Shown here: piece by piece, positions 21,930 through 32,521 of the stretch
Layout: every line of letters starts with the position of its first letter
Position numbering within the stretch: position 1 is the first letter of the stretch
Source: Ophioceras dolichostomum
Lineage: Eukaryota; Ascomycota; Sordariomycetes; Magnaporthales; Ophioceraceae
Assembly: GCA_003049485.1 (NCBI GenBank)
Contig: PYST01000081.1
Location: 22,589-86,588, forward strand
Direction: 5' to 3'
DNA length: 64,000 nucleotides
Notes under the pieces: model-generated
What the model saw: only the letters and a program-made list of their open reading frames with translations
Database searches by the model: none
What the model was told of the DNA's origin: nothing
Translations under genes and position numbers: made by a program

Positions 21930-22965
21930 GCTTCTTCCCACGGGTTTCATCTCGCTGCCTTCCCTTGCGGACCTCACCCCGTGCTTCTCTTCCTGGGCTT
22001 CATTCCGAACCTCGTCTCGCAGCCGCTTCTTCTGCTTACGGACTTCGTTTCGCAATTCTTCTTTTCGCGGACTTCGTCTCGCAGCTTTCTTATCACGGAC
22101 CTCGTCTCTCAGCCCTTCATTCTACGGACTTCGTCTCGCAGTTCTCCTCAATACGGACTTCGTTTCGCAATTCCTCTTCTGAAGTATTTCATCTCGCAGC
22201 TTTCTTATCACGGAATTCGTCTTCTAGTTTTTCATTCTACAGGCTTCGTTTCGCAGTTCTTCTCTTTACGGACTTCGTCTCGCAATTCTTCTTCATACGG
22301 GCTTCGTTTCCCGGCTCTTCTTCCTACGGATTCCGTCTATCAACAGCATCTCACGAGTTTCGTCTTGCAGCGTCTTTTTACGAGCTTCGTCTCACTTATT
22401 CACCTTCAGCACTCATCTCGGCTTCTTCTCGTACACTACCCCGTCTCGGATTTCGTCTTGCAGCTCTTCTCCTATTCACGGGTCATTGTCTCGCTTTTTC
22501 TTTTGCGGACTTCATCTCGTGCTTCTCTTCCCAAGCTTCATCTCAAACTTCATCTCGGGCTTTCTTCCCGAGCTTCATCTCGAACTTCGTCTCGCAGCTC
22601 TTCGTTTTAAAGGCTTCGCTTCGCAGTTCTTCTCCTTACGGACTTCGTCTCTCGGCTTTTCATCTTACGGATTCCGTCTAGCAGCTCTTTCATGAGATTC
22701 GTTTCACCCCTTTTCCTCCGGATCTTATTTCGATCTTCCTCTCGTGAGCTTCACCTCGGATATCGTCTCGCGGCTGTTCTTCATACAGGTTCTGTCTCGA
22801 TTCAGCTTCTCTCGCAGACCCCATCCCGTCCTTCGTTTCAGAGCTTCTCTTTTCAGTTGTTCTGTCTCGCTACTTCTCTTGCGGACTGTCTCGAACCTCT
22901 TTTCGTGGGATTTATCTCGTTCTTCGTCTCGCTGCTTCACCTAGCCGGCTTCACCTCGCCGCTTC
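21930..22965. repeat. Diverged ~30-bp minisatellite (core CGGACTTCGTCTCGCAG)
   Basis: About 1 kb made of some 30 imperfect copies of a 29-33 bp unit whose core is CGGACTTCGTCTCGCAG, spaced by T/C-rich filler such as TTCTTCTTTA. Clear cores occur near 22036, 22067, 22096, 22126 and 22155, then less regularly to about 22960. Most differences are transitions (CTCG/TTCG, CAG/CAA, TTCG/TTCA). Because the period is close to 30 and the unit lacks stops, two plus-strand frames stay open for 250-280 codons, giving Ser/Phe/Leu-rich text I do not regard as protein. It lies 0.6-1.6 kb upstream of the next start. Confidence 0.85.
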
Positions 22966-23547
22966 GAGCTCCCTTCATAACCTCACTACAAGATCTTTAC
23001 TTCCGAAGGTACGATTTAATTCCATTTTCACTTTGCTTACTGCGGTAACGCGCGACTTATCGTTCTCCTCTTTCCCTTTCCTCTTTCCCTTTCTTTTTTC
23101 CCTTCTCCTTTTTCTTTCTCCCCCTTACACACCTTTCCTTTTCTCTTTCTTCATCTCCTTTTCCTTTCTTCTCTCTGTCCCTCCTCCTTTGACCTCCTCC
23201 TTCAAGTCCTTCCCTCCCCTTCTCCCCCTTTTCCAGTTCGCCTCCTTTCTCCCTTTGCATTTTCCTTTCGCCCTTCCTATTTCTATCGGCTCGGTTTCTT
23301 GCCTCCTTGCGCCGCCATCATAAACTGCCATCGCATTTTCACGTCTGCTGTGTCAACCTCCTGCACCTCCCCCCCCTTTTTTTCCGTCTTTTTTCCCCTT
23401 CCCCAATACACTCAAACACTATCGCTTCCGCGAAATATAAATCACCTTATATCCTCCGCCCTTGTCTTGCCTGTTCTCAAAAAAACCAGCCGAGATCAAC
23501 ACTAACAACTCTGCCTACATTGCGGGCATGTGCACCATAAAGCCATC
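22966..23547. other. Pyrimidine-rich promoter/leader of the hydrolase-like gene
   Basis: Positions 23061-23290 are almost pure C/T on the plus strand, a common feature of fungal promoters and transcript starts. No gene is seen. Confidence 0.6.
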
Positions 23548-26500
23548 ATGCAGGACAACCAGGACTTCGCCTCGGCTGCCAGTGCGCAGCCCCAGGCCGA
23601 CGGCAGCTCGGCCGTCGACCGGGACGCGTCGTCGTCCGAACCCGCCGTCGCTGGCGGCCCCTCCTCCCTCCCGGCGGCCCACCAGGACGCCCACTCATAC
23701 GCCCAAGACCCGCAGCCATTCATCGAGGACAACCATTATGATGACGCGACTTGGGCACAGGCCATCAATGGCGAGGAGGACGCCGAGGCCGCCATGGCCA
23801 ACCCGGGAGCGGCCCTGTGGCCGCCGCACCTCTTCTCGTCCGCGCCGCCGGAGCCTGCGGCCATTGCCGCCCAGGCCGAGGCGGCCTACCCGCAGCCCGC
23901 CTGGGAGGGCGGCCCTCTGCCTGCGGTGCCCGGCTTCGACGCGAGCCACGGCCACCACGGCGCCCTGGCCCAGGGCGATTTTCTGGACTTCGCGGTAAGT
24001 TGTGGACATCTCTATCGAAGTCTCAACAGCAGGCTAGCAGATCTCAGATCGATGCTCCCTGCTGAGCAGGTCTCGAGCAAGCTATGTCGAGATACCGGAT
24101 CAGGACGCTAACTAGAGTCAGAACCAGCTCGATAATCAATATGGCCTCGAAGGCCAGCAAGAGTGGTTCCAGGACCTGGCCCAGGCCCAGCAAGGGCTGT
24201 TCCTCGACGCGCCCGTCCTCCCCGCCTTCCCCGGCGCGGCTTCTCCCGGCCAGCATGGCCAATATGTGAGTTCCTATCTTTTGGATTTCGATTTTTGATT
24301 TTTGGTTTATGGCCCCGCACTTGTGTCTGTGTTTGCCTATCCTGCCGTTCACACTCACTCACGCTCATTAACGATGCAGACCGCCGTGGACCAAATGGGA
24401 CTCAGCCATGCTTTCGGCGAGATGGGCGGCATTCAGCTCGAGTCGATGCAGCCTGGCAATGCTCCGGGCCTCGAGTACGACAACCAGCTCGGCAATGCTC
24501 CGAGTCTGGAGTACGACGACATTCCGCAGGGCTGGGACGGAGCAAAGGGCAAGGGTAAGGCCGTGGATGCCGACAATGACATCGGCATCTGCGAGCCCGT
24601 GGTGGCGTACCTGTTCGGCAACGAGCCCCAGCAGGAAGACCCGACCCGCTTCGTCTTCGGCAGCGACCGCCCTCTGATCCAACGTCAGACCTTCCACCTT
24701 CTCCTCCCTTTCAGCCAGGACGGGGAACCCCGCGGAGGGAAGTGCACCCTCGACAGAATCTCCCCCGCCCAGCCCGTGAGCACGACGCCTATCGTGTTCA
24801 TCCATGGTGACTATCACACCGGCAGCGTAAGTTTGGCCCTGTTTCGAGAGCACCGCTTTTCAGAGCTGCTACGCTCTTTCATAACGCAGAAACATCCCTT
24901 CTACTCTCCACTCCATTTTCCCCGTTGCATAGGTGTCGCCGGAATCTTACTGACAGCATTGTGAAGACCTGGGTCGACAAGCCGGACTTCTCCGAGTCGT
25001 GGGCGGACTACTTCGTCAAGAGCGGGCACACGGTCATTGTGCCGGACCTGCCGCTCTCGGGCCGCTCTATGCCCACCGTCCCGGACTCCTTCCCAAAGGA
25101 TCGGGGCGCATATCTCAAGCCCCAGATCGTGGAGGCCGAGCTAACGGCTCCGGAGAAGAACAGCATCCTGCTGTACGATTCGGCGGGCCTGCACTCGCAG
25201 TTCCCGGGCCACTCGGCCGAGACGGTAAGCTTTTCTCTCCCTCACCTGCCTCTCACAGAGCTGCTGGCTCCCTCTCCCTCCCCCACATTCCCTTCTTCAT
25301 TCCTCTTTCCCCACCTCCTTCCGCACTGCGAGAAGTAAGAAAAGCAAGAAAAGCAGCTGACACTTGACAACTCCCGCTACCTCCTAGACGGGCCTCGCCG
25401 GTGATCCCATCTGGGATCAGTACTTCGCGTCCCTCGTGCCCGTCTACGGGCACAGGGCCTTCCGGCGCCGGCTGGGCGCGGAGGCGGTGGGCCACATCCT
25501 GAAGGGTGTCAACACGCCCGTGGTCCTCGTCGCCGAGGGCTCAGGCTGCGAGGTGGCCTGGCTGGCGGCCGACCGGCTGCCCCACCTGGTGGCGGGCGTG
25601 GTCAGCATCTGCCCGCTGGCGGCGCCGTTCTGCTACCCATTCAAGACGGTCGCGAGCGACACCGTCTCGGCCAGGCTGTTCACCCGGGACTCGATGCTGT
25701 GGAACCAGCATCTGGTCTGGGGCGTCTCGGAGCTCCCCCTGGAGTTCGACCCGCCGGTCGACCAGGACAGTCCGCTGCGGGCGGAGCGGGTGGTGGCGGG
25801 CCCCTTCGGCGCCTCGTGCGCCCTCCAGCAGGACGCCTCCCAGGCCGACGACGCGTACCCGGTCCGTCGGCTGAAGAACCTGGCCGGCATCCCGCAGGTG
25901 CTGGTCACGCCGGAGGCGGGCGCCAACGCGTCCTACGACTGGGCCACGGTCCAGTTCCTGCGGCAGGCGGGCGTGGGCGTCGAGTGGCTGGAGCTGGCCA
26001 AGCACGGCCACCAGGGCAACGGCCGGCTGCTCTGGCTGGAGAACAACAGCAGCGCCATCGTCGGGCTCGTCAAAGCCTGGGTCGACAAGACCCTGGACCC
26101 GGCCAATGCTGCCGCGGCCGCCGCCCTCGTCCCCGCACAGGACGACATCGAAGAAGCCGGCCGCCGCGCCAGGGCCGTCTCCGGCCTCGCCGACGAGGCC
26201 GAGACCAGCATCAGGGACATGATCGAGGCGGGAAGCCGGTACGTGGCTGAACGCGGACTCGGCCGTGACGCCCTCCGCGCCCACACCAAGTGGGCGGAGC
26301 ACGGCTTCCGCATCTTCGAGGTGCCCGAGGAGGCGGATGATGATGATGAGCCGAGGGCCGCAGAGCCCTCGCCTCCCTCGCCTGCCTCGCCTGTCGCCGG
26401 CCCTTCGCGGTCTCACGGCCCGCCCTCTCCGTCCCCTTCGCCTGCGGGCAGCAGTGTGGTCGTCGTCTCGACCACCTCCGATGCAGCCAAGGCTGCCAAT

Positions 26501-26806
26501 GCCGCAGCCGACGCCGCTGACGCCGCCGACGCTGCCAATGTCGCGGCCGCCAATGCTGCGGCCGCCGCCGATGTTACGACCGCCGGTGCTGTGGCTGCCA
26601 ATGCTGCGGCCTCATCCAAGAAGCGCAAGCGCGGCAAGTGGACTAACGTCATGGACGCCGCCTCCTCCGAGTCTGAGGCTGGTGATGACTCGGGCTCCGA
26701 GTACGAGGACCGCCCGAAGAAACAGGGACGTGGCGCCGGCAGGAAAACCGCCTCCGGAAAGCGCGCCCGCGGTAGCAGTGCTCGCAGTGGCCGCTCTGGT
26801 CGTTGA
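23548..26806 (+). CDS. Large alpha/beta-hydrolase-fold protein with disordered N-terminus and basic Ala-rich C-terminus
   Basis: Five exons, all phase 0: 23548-23994, 24116-24265, 24380-24826, 24967-25224 and 25388-26806, 906 aa. Residues 1-290 are low-complexity (Ala, Gln, Pro) with an imperfect repeat around GNAPGLEYD/GNAPSLEYD. The fold begins near 330: IVFIHGDYHTGS is the oxyanion HG loop, then WADYFVKSGHTVIVPDLP and GRS, as in a fungal alpha/beta-hydrolase family. The elbow position reads AEGSGCEVAW (Ser ~486), so the usual small residue two after Ser is Cys. TPEAGANASYDWATVQFLRQAG matches the acid region and HGHQGNGRLLWLENN (~639-653) the His region. After ~690 comes an Ala/Asp-rich stretch, then KKRKRGKW and a Gly/Arg/Lys-rich end suggesting nuclear or nucleic-acid contact. 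Substrate unknown; it may be a degenerate enzyme. Confidence 0.82.
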
Positions 26807-27526
26807 TTACTTACCTTACTTGATGCAGTTCGAGACGAGTTAGCTGGCCTCAATCTTGCCTTCTCCCCTCTTCTTTTCTAGTTTCTTCTTTCTTCTTTCA
26901 TTTTGTGGGGGGAATTTTGGACGGGCAAGGGTTGGCTCAGTTCTCCAAGTGGCTGGCTGGTTTCTTTCTTCCCAACCCCTGACCCAAGTCACAGGCTTGA
27001 TTCTTTTTCCGGGTTAAATTCTCTTTCTGGGTTTGATTATTTTTCTGATTTTGAATCTTTTTCTTTCATTATGGATACCCGCTACCATTTCTAATAATGC
27101 ACCTCGGTGCTCTCGTCATCAAACGATCGGTATGCGGAGGAACGGTTCTCTCTCGGACGGAGGTCTTCTGGTTTGTTTTGAAGTGGACGGGAATCTGACA
27201 GGGGCGTTTGGGGTATTTCAGAAGGAGGGGCAGCATCGGAGTTCAGGTTGGCTTGGCTTGGTGTTTTGTGGATTGATCACCTGACTTCGCGCGTTTTCCG
27301 TGCTCCACCATCTTCTCGGCAGCTAGATCGCGTCAAACCATTTTCACGGCGAATGCGTCGTCATCAACTTCTTCGGGTCTCGTTGTTCTTGTCTGTTGTG
27401 ATCCGTCTCCCGCTGGCTATGCGCGCGGTCGCCTTCCCTCATCGATGATACAATGTCTCGCTTATGCTCGCTGAACACTAGCCTTTGCTTGTCCTTTGAT
27501 TTCTGCCCCTCTTTCAGCAGAGAGCA
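26807..27526. other. Intergenic, hydrolase-like gene to polymerase kappa
   Basis: T-rich downstream flank (26860-27070) and the polymerase promoter. No gene is seen. Confidence 0.55.
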
Positions 27527-29558
27527 ATGACTTCGGAAGAAAGCGCGGATCGCAGCGCCTCCAGAACAGGAGCTGAGACAACAGGAGCTGAGACCGGGCA
27601 GCACGAGACTTTGAAATACTCTCTCCTCGGCCCGTCTCTGCTTAAGGCTGGCCAGGAATCTGTCGATCAGTCAAAGGTATCTATCAGATGACCTCGGCGA
27701 TGACCTCGAGTTGAGGGGTAGGGGCTGACAAAAAGCGGTGGCCCACTAACTGTGCGGGGCGCAATAGGTCTCTGAAATTATCTACAATGCCTCCAAAGGG
27801 TCGAAGTTTTTCAACCGCGAGGAGGTCAGAGACAAGATACTCACTGAGAAGATCGCACGAATCCAAGCCAAAAAAGCGCACCTGGAGACACTAGACCTGT
27901 CGCGAGACCTGCGTCTCGCCGACGCCTGGATCGAGGAGCGGGAGCTGTCGCGGAATCTAACCCAACACATGGTCCACGTAGATTGCGATGCCTTCTATGC
28001 GGCCGTCGAGCAGCTGGACCGACCCGAGCTGGCGGATCTGCCTTTCGCGGTGGGTGGCGGCGTCCTCACAACATGCAACTACGTCGCTCGGCGCTACGGC
28101 TGCCGCTCCGGCATGGCCGGCTTCGTGGCCAAGAAGCTGTGTCCGGACTTGATCTTCCTGCCGATCAACTTCGAGAAATACAACGCCAAGGCAGCCGAGG
28201 TGCGCGAGGTGCTGGCCGAGTACGACCCACGCTTCGAGAGCGCCAGCTGCGACGAGGCCTACCTCAACATCACCCAGTACTGCGCGGAACACGACATGGA
28301 TCCCGTCGAGGCCGTCGAGCAGATGCGCGCCGAAGTCTTCCACCGAACCGAGATCACCGTCTCGGCGGGAATAGCTGCCAACGCGAAGCTCGCGAAGATC
28401 TGCTCCAACATGAACAAGCCCAACGGCCAGTTCGCCCTGCCAGCCGACAGGTCCGCCATCATGGCCTTCATGCGCGACCTGCCATGCCGCAAGGTCAACG
28501 GAGTCGGCCGAGTGCTTGAGCGCGAGCTAGCCGCTATCGGCGTCGTCACCTGCGGCGACATCTACCCAGCCCGACAGTTCCTGAACCGCCTCTTCGGCGA
28601 GAAGGCGTTCCGGTTTCTCGTGGACTGCTACCTGGGCCTTGGACGTACCAGCGTCCAGCCGGCAGAGGAATATGAGCGCAAGAGCGTCGGCACGGAGAGG
28701 ACGTTCGGCGACATGCGGGACCCAGTCAAACTCAGGGAGCAGCTCAGGTGGACCGCGGAGGAGCTGGAGAAGGATATGAAGAATGCCGAGTGCAGAGGCC
28801 GCACCTTGTGTTTGAAAATCAAGTTGCCCACATTTGAGGTCTACACCCGCCAGGTTGTCCTGCCGAGGTCTATTCATCTCGCCAACGACCTGTACAACTT
28901 CGCTCTGCCTATGCTCACGAAGCTGGAGAAGGAGGTGCCAGACTTTGCCTGTCGGCTGATGGGGCTCCGCTGCACCCACCTCGTCAGTACCAAGAAGCCG
29001 GACACACTAGCGTTCTTCGGTTTGAAAGCATGTCGGGCCGACCCGAGCGACGCTGGGCAGCAACAACGGGACGAGGGAGAGCCAGGGGAGAAGACTGGCG
29101 GTCTGGATGCTGCCACCCGTGTCGACGACGACGGATGGGAGCTGTGGCCCGAGGAGGAGCTCGACGGGCTCGAGATCGAGCCGGACGAGCCGGCCGTGCC
29201 ACCGCCTCCTGGGCCACCGGAAGCCAGCGGGCACGCGACGAGCCCATTCCGAAGACACGGGAAGGAGATCCTGCCTAACCCCAAACCCAAGGATATGCCA
29301 CCAGAGGAGGAATGGTGGGACTGTCCTATTTGCCTGCGGCCGCAGCCCGTCGACGAGCGGCAGTTCAACGAGCACATCGACCTATGTCTCTCGAGGCAGA
29401 CGATAAAGGACACCGTTCAGCAGGAAACACAACGGCCGCCGACTCCGGGCGCAATGCCAGCTGTCGATCAGAAACGAGCCAAGTTGGGACCGGAGAAGAA
29501 ACGAGGAAGGGGTCCCGGTCCGCCGGACCCGAGACAGAAGAAGATCTGCTTTCGATAA
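27527..29558 (+). CDS. polk: DNA polymerase kappa (DinB-type Y-family translesion polymerase)
   Basis: Two exons, 27527-27676 and 27768-29558, 646 aa; the 91-nt intron has a CTAAC branch site. Residues ~40-117 carry the N-clasp unique to Pol kappa (SEIIYNASKGSKFF). Catalytic palm: VDCDAFYAAVE (~121-131) and ASCDEAYLNIT, with metal-binding Asp and Asp-Glu intact, and YVARRYGCRSGM in the fingers. The thumb helix-hairpin-helix holds KVNGVGRVLERELAAIGV. The little-finger domain follows (KSVGTERTF onward). A C-terminal UBZ4-type zinc finger (CPICLRP...HIDLC, ~569-592) should bind ubiquitinated PCNA. Role: bypass of bulky minor-groove N2-dG lesions and extension of mispaired ends. The basic extreme C-terminus may be a nuclear signal. 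Confidence 0.95.
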
Positions 29559-29941
29559 GGAACTAGGAAGGGAGTGCGGGGTATGTATTCGTGGTTTTAC
29601 CTTGGAGCCAGTCTCCCCTAGCGTGCATCATCATTCATCATCACGAGCCCTGCGAGATGGTCGGTCGGTTCGTTGTTTAAATGGTTGTTTCTTGGCGATA
29701 TGCCAACTGGATATGCATTCCGGAGCGTCCTCCTCCTCTCTATTTTTTGGTTTCCCTGTTTTTATTACGGTTATGACCATGAAATGTTCTACCCCCCAAG
29801 CCCCTACAATCGACCCCCTAGTCTAGTTGATATTTTCAGATTCCTGAATATTTACCGTTTGAATGCATATCTCATGGAGATCTGGAATAGACGACAGACA
29901 GCGTTGGTGGCAAAGAGAGGTGTCCCGACTGGATAAACCAC
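29559..29941. other. Convergent intergenic, polymerase kappa and trk1
   Basis: 3' flanks of two convergent genes. Nothing else is seen. Confidence 0.55.
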
Positions 29942-32521
29942 TCAAGAAATATCGGTGCTCATGCGACGGCTCATACTTCTGCGTATGCGGTGGTCCTCCT
30001 CCTCCTCACGATGCAACTCGTCGCCCGGCAGCCTGACGGCCCGGTCGAGAGCGACAGGGAGGCCCCGATGCCGGCCACGCAGCATGACGAGGCACAGCAC
30101 CAGTTTGCTTGATGTGTACCAGCTCCCGCTGAAGCTGAAATTATCGTACGGCACGCCAACACTCAGCCCGACGGTGCCGTAGGCCGAGACGACCTCGAAG
30201 ATGACGTTGGAAACGCTGTGGGTGACTGGGTCGGATATGAAGTGCGAGGTCTCGATGGTGGTGATGACGAGCACGGCCAGCACAAGCCACCAGATGTCGT
30301 GGGCGAGTTGGCCGTGGATCTGCTGCGAGATGAAGTTGATGCGGGACATGGAGCTATCATCTGCGGGTGGAACTGACGCCCCGACTCCGTGCCAGGGCGT
30401 GAGGGCTCGCCGCAACGTGTGGCCGAATTCCCACCCCGGCTTGCGCGGCGGCTGCGATGCCGCCGACTCGTGCCTCTTGTTTCGCGCAAGAAGCTGGTCG
30501 CCGCCTTGCTGGGCCTCTGGGTCGAAGGCTCCCGGCGTTTCGTCGTCGTCGTAGATGCCTAGGCTGCGCTCCTCGTAGACGTTGGAGTGCCTCATTGTGA
30601 TGACCACGGGGTAAACCGAGACTTTACACATAGTGTAAGTAGATTGATTCTGGAAGGAGACAGGGAGAGAGGTAGTTGGAACTAGGGGCCCAATAGCGAA
30701 AGGGTCGAAGGTGAAAAGGGGCAACTCACTATACATCATGATGATGTAGAGCATCTGTAGGCCTATGAATAGTCCGGCGATCGGGACAACATAGAAGCCA
30801 CCAGAACGCACCGCTAGAAAAGAGAGAAGAGTGAGGGCGGTCAGCGCATGAGCCCAAGGAAGGGTGGAAAGGTCCGAGGACAGAGGTTGTAGAAACGGAA
30901 TGGCCGTGCTCGGGCAAAACATACCAAGAGCCTGGAAGAAGCCATCAAGGACTCGTGCGCCTTTGGGGATATTTTCCACGACAGGGTTCCCAAAATTCAT
31001 CAGTTCGAAGGCGACCCAGTCGACAGAGTTAAGCAGCACAACCATGAATAGCAGCCACCAGGTCTGACGCGAGGGGAACAAGTTTGTGTAGACTCTTCGC
31101 GGGTACTTGAGGATGAACTCTAGCGTGGCCTTCAAGTCCACAAAGGAGCTCTCGTCTGTCCCAGCGCGCAGCAGCCTTAGCCCCGACCAAAGGATCAGCC
31201 GCAAGAAGATCGGGTACGCCGTGTTCCCCGCGAGGATCAACAGGCCCATGGTTATCAGCACAAATATCGACTCCTGGAAGGGCACCATGTTGGCGTCGAG
31301 AAGCGACATGCCGTTATTACCCATGGCACTAACTCCATTGAATATGCCGAGCCACCAGGGTTTGATGCCGTTCCGCAGCGCCGGTTCGGGCTGGTTGTTG
31401 GTGATCCAGGCTCCCAGAGCGACACAGCCTAGAAACTGCCACATTACGAAGTAAATCGGGACCACCACGGCCAATAGTTTCAGCGCCCGGTACTCGCAGC
31501 CACCCAGCTGGTCACGCTCCTCGCTCGACAGGTCGTGGAACTGTCCGTTCCGGCCGCCGCGCGTGTTGTCTAAGAACTCGCGGATGGTCCGTGGCACGAA
31601 TCGATCGTTGCGGCCAGCCTCGCCAGCCCCGCCACCCTCACCACCATCCCTTCCATCGGAAGATAAGGCAGAGGTGCCCGCCCTCCGCATGACGGGCCTT
31701 CTCTGAGCCGGCCCAGCTGCGAATGACGTCGACGCGCCGGGGCCGTTGGTCTTCGGCGACACAGGATCCTCGAAAGCAATATGCACGCTCTCCCTCTCTC
31801 GCGGGCTCTCTTGCGGAGCGCTTTGCTGCCCTGAAACCTCTGAAGCCACAGCATCGTACAGCTCACGCGCCGCCTGGCGATCCTCGGGTGGTGACGATTG
31901 GGTGGTGGCGGGCTCTTCCGAACTTGGCCTGACGACCCCGCCCGCGGCATCGCCATTAGGCCGCTTGACGGTCGGCACTCGCGGCCCCAGGCCCGGAAGG
32001 CCAGCCGAGGTGGAGAGAGTGGAAAAAGTCCTCTTGATCGTCTCGATGCCCGGCAGCAGACGCGGCAGGCCAGACGCATTAGAGCGCTTCCTGGCGCGCT
32101 CAGCAGCCACGATGGCATCAAAGCGCTTCTCGAAAGTGTGCTTACGCGCCACCACCGTCCAGATGGACACCCAGATGGCGCTCCCGAGCAGGATCAGCAG
32201 CCACAGAAGCACCTGCTGCCACGTGTTCAGCAGGCTCAGGTTGACCGTGTTGAGTCCAGCCTCGGACATGGCCGAGACCACCAGAAACAAGCTGTCGACA
32301 TAGCTGACCTTGAACTCCTCGGACGAGGAGCCCCAGAAGATGAGCGAGGACACGAGGCACACCACAATGAAGTAGGCATAGTGCAATGTGATGAACGTCA
32401 CGGGAGGGAGCCACCCCTTGACCGAGCTGATGGCAGCCGCGACGCGTGGGTATCGATCATCGAAAGAAAGCCCATTTCTACCCCCCATTCTTCGGGGGAG
32501 GGTCGAAGAGGTGGGTATCAA
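29942..32521 (-). CDS. trk1: Trk-type potassium transporter
   Basis: The frame is open from 32521 to 29942 (859 codons), but two introns sit inside it: 30924-30814 (GTATGT...CTAG, 111 nt) and 30729-30622 (GTGAGT...AAAG, 108 nt). Removing them restores GFFQALAVRSGGFYVVP and IIMMYISVYPV, matching fungal Trk proteins, and gives exons 32521-30925, 30813-30730 and 30621-29942, about 786 aa. Trk proteins are plasma-membrane K+ uptake systems with four membrane-pore-membrane repeats. Pore-loop regions are visible at SAMSEAGLNTVNLS, SAMGNNGMSLL, VRSGGFYVV and SAYGTVGLSVG. A long hydrophilic loop (~150-330) between the first two repeats is typical of fungal Trk1. The C-terminus is basic. A purine-rich tract just upstream (CT-rich in gene sense) fits a leader. 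Confidence 0.93.
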   Translation of the reverse strand: MIPTSSTLPRRMGGRNGLSFDDRYPRVAAAISSVKGWLPPVTFITLHYAYFIVVCLVSSLIFWGSSSEEFKVSYVDSLFLVVSAMSEAGLNTVNLSLLNTWQQVLLWLLILLGSAIWVSIWTVVARKHTFEKRFDAIVAAERARKRSNASGLPRLLPGIETIKRTFSTLSTSAGLPGLGPRVPTVKRPNGDAAGGVVRPSSEEPATTQSSPPEDRQAARELYDAVASEVSGQQSAPQESPRERESVHIAFEDPVSPKTNGPGASTSFAAGPAQRRPVMRRAGTSALSSDGRDGGEGGGAGEAGRNDRFVPRTIREFLDNTRGGRNGQFHDLSSEERDQLGGCEYRALKLLAVVVPIYFVMWQFLGCVALGAWITNNQPEPALRNGIKPWWLGIFNGVSAMGNNGMSLLDANMVPFQESIFVLITMGLLILAGNTAYPIFLRLILWSGLRLLRAGTDESSFVDLKATLEFILKYPRRVYTNLFPSRQTWWLLFMVVLLNSVDWVAFELMNFGNPVVENIPKGARVLDGFFQALGMFCPSTAIPFLQPLSSDLSTLPWAHALTALTLLSFLAVRSGGFYVVPIAGLFIGLQMLYIIMMYSELPLFTFDPFAIGPLVPTTSLPVSFQNQSTYTMCKVSVYPVVITMRHSNVYEERSLGIYDDDETPGAFDPEAQQGGDQLLARNKRHESAASQPPRKPGWEFGHTLRRALTPWHGVGASVPPADDSSMSRINFISQQIHGQLAHDIWWLVLAVLVITTIETSHFISDPVTHSVSNVIFEVVSAYGTVGLSVGVPYDNFSFSGSWYTSSKLVLCLVMLRGRHRGLPVALDRAVRLPGDELHREEEEDHRIRRSMSRRMSTDIS

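Noticed and set aside
21836..22681. 281-codon and overlapping 253-codon plus-strand frames as proteins
   Set aside because: They arise from a stop-free ~30-bp repeat read in different frames; low-complexity text, no splice or family evidence.
21930..22965. RIP (repeat-induced point mutation) as the cause of the transitions
   Set aside because: RIP favours CpA to TpA; the main change here is CTCG/TTCG, and units are far below the usual RIP length threshold.
27969..29558. Polymerase kappa starting at 27969
   Set aside because: This would remove the conserved N-clasp encoded upstream in the same exon and in exon 1.
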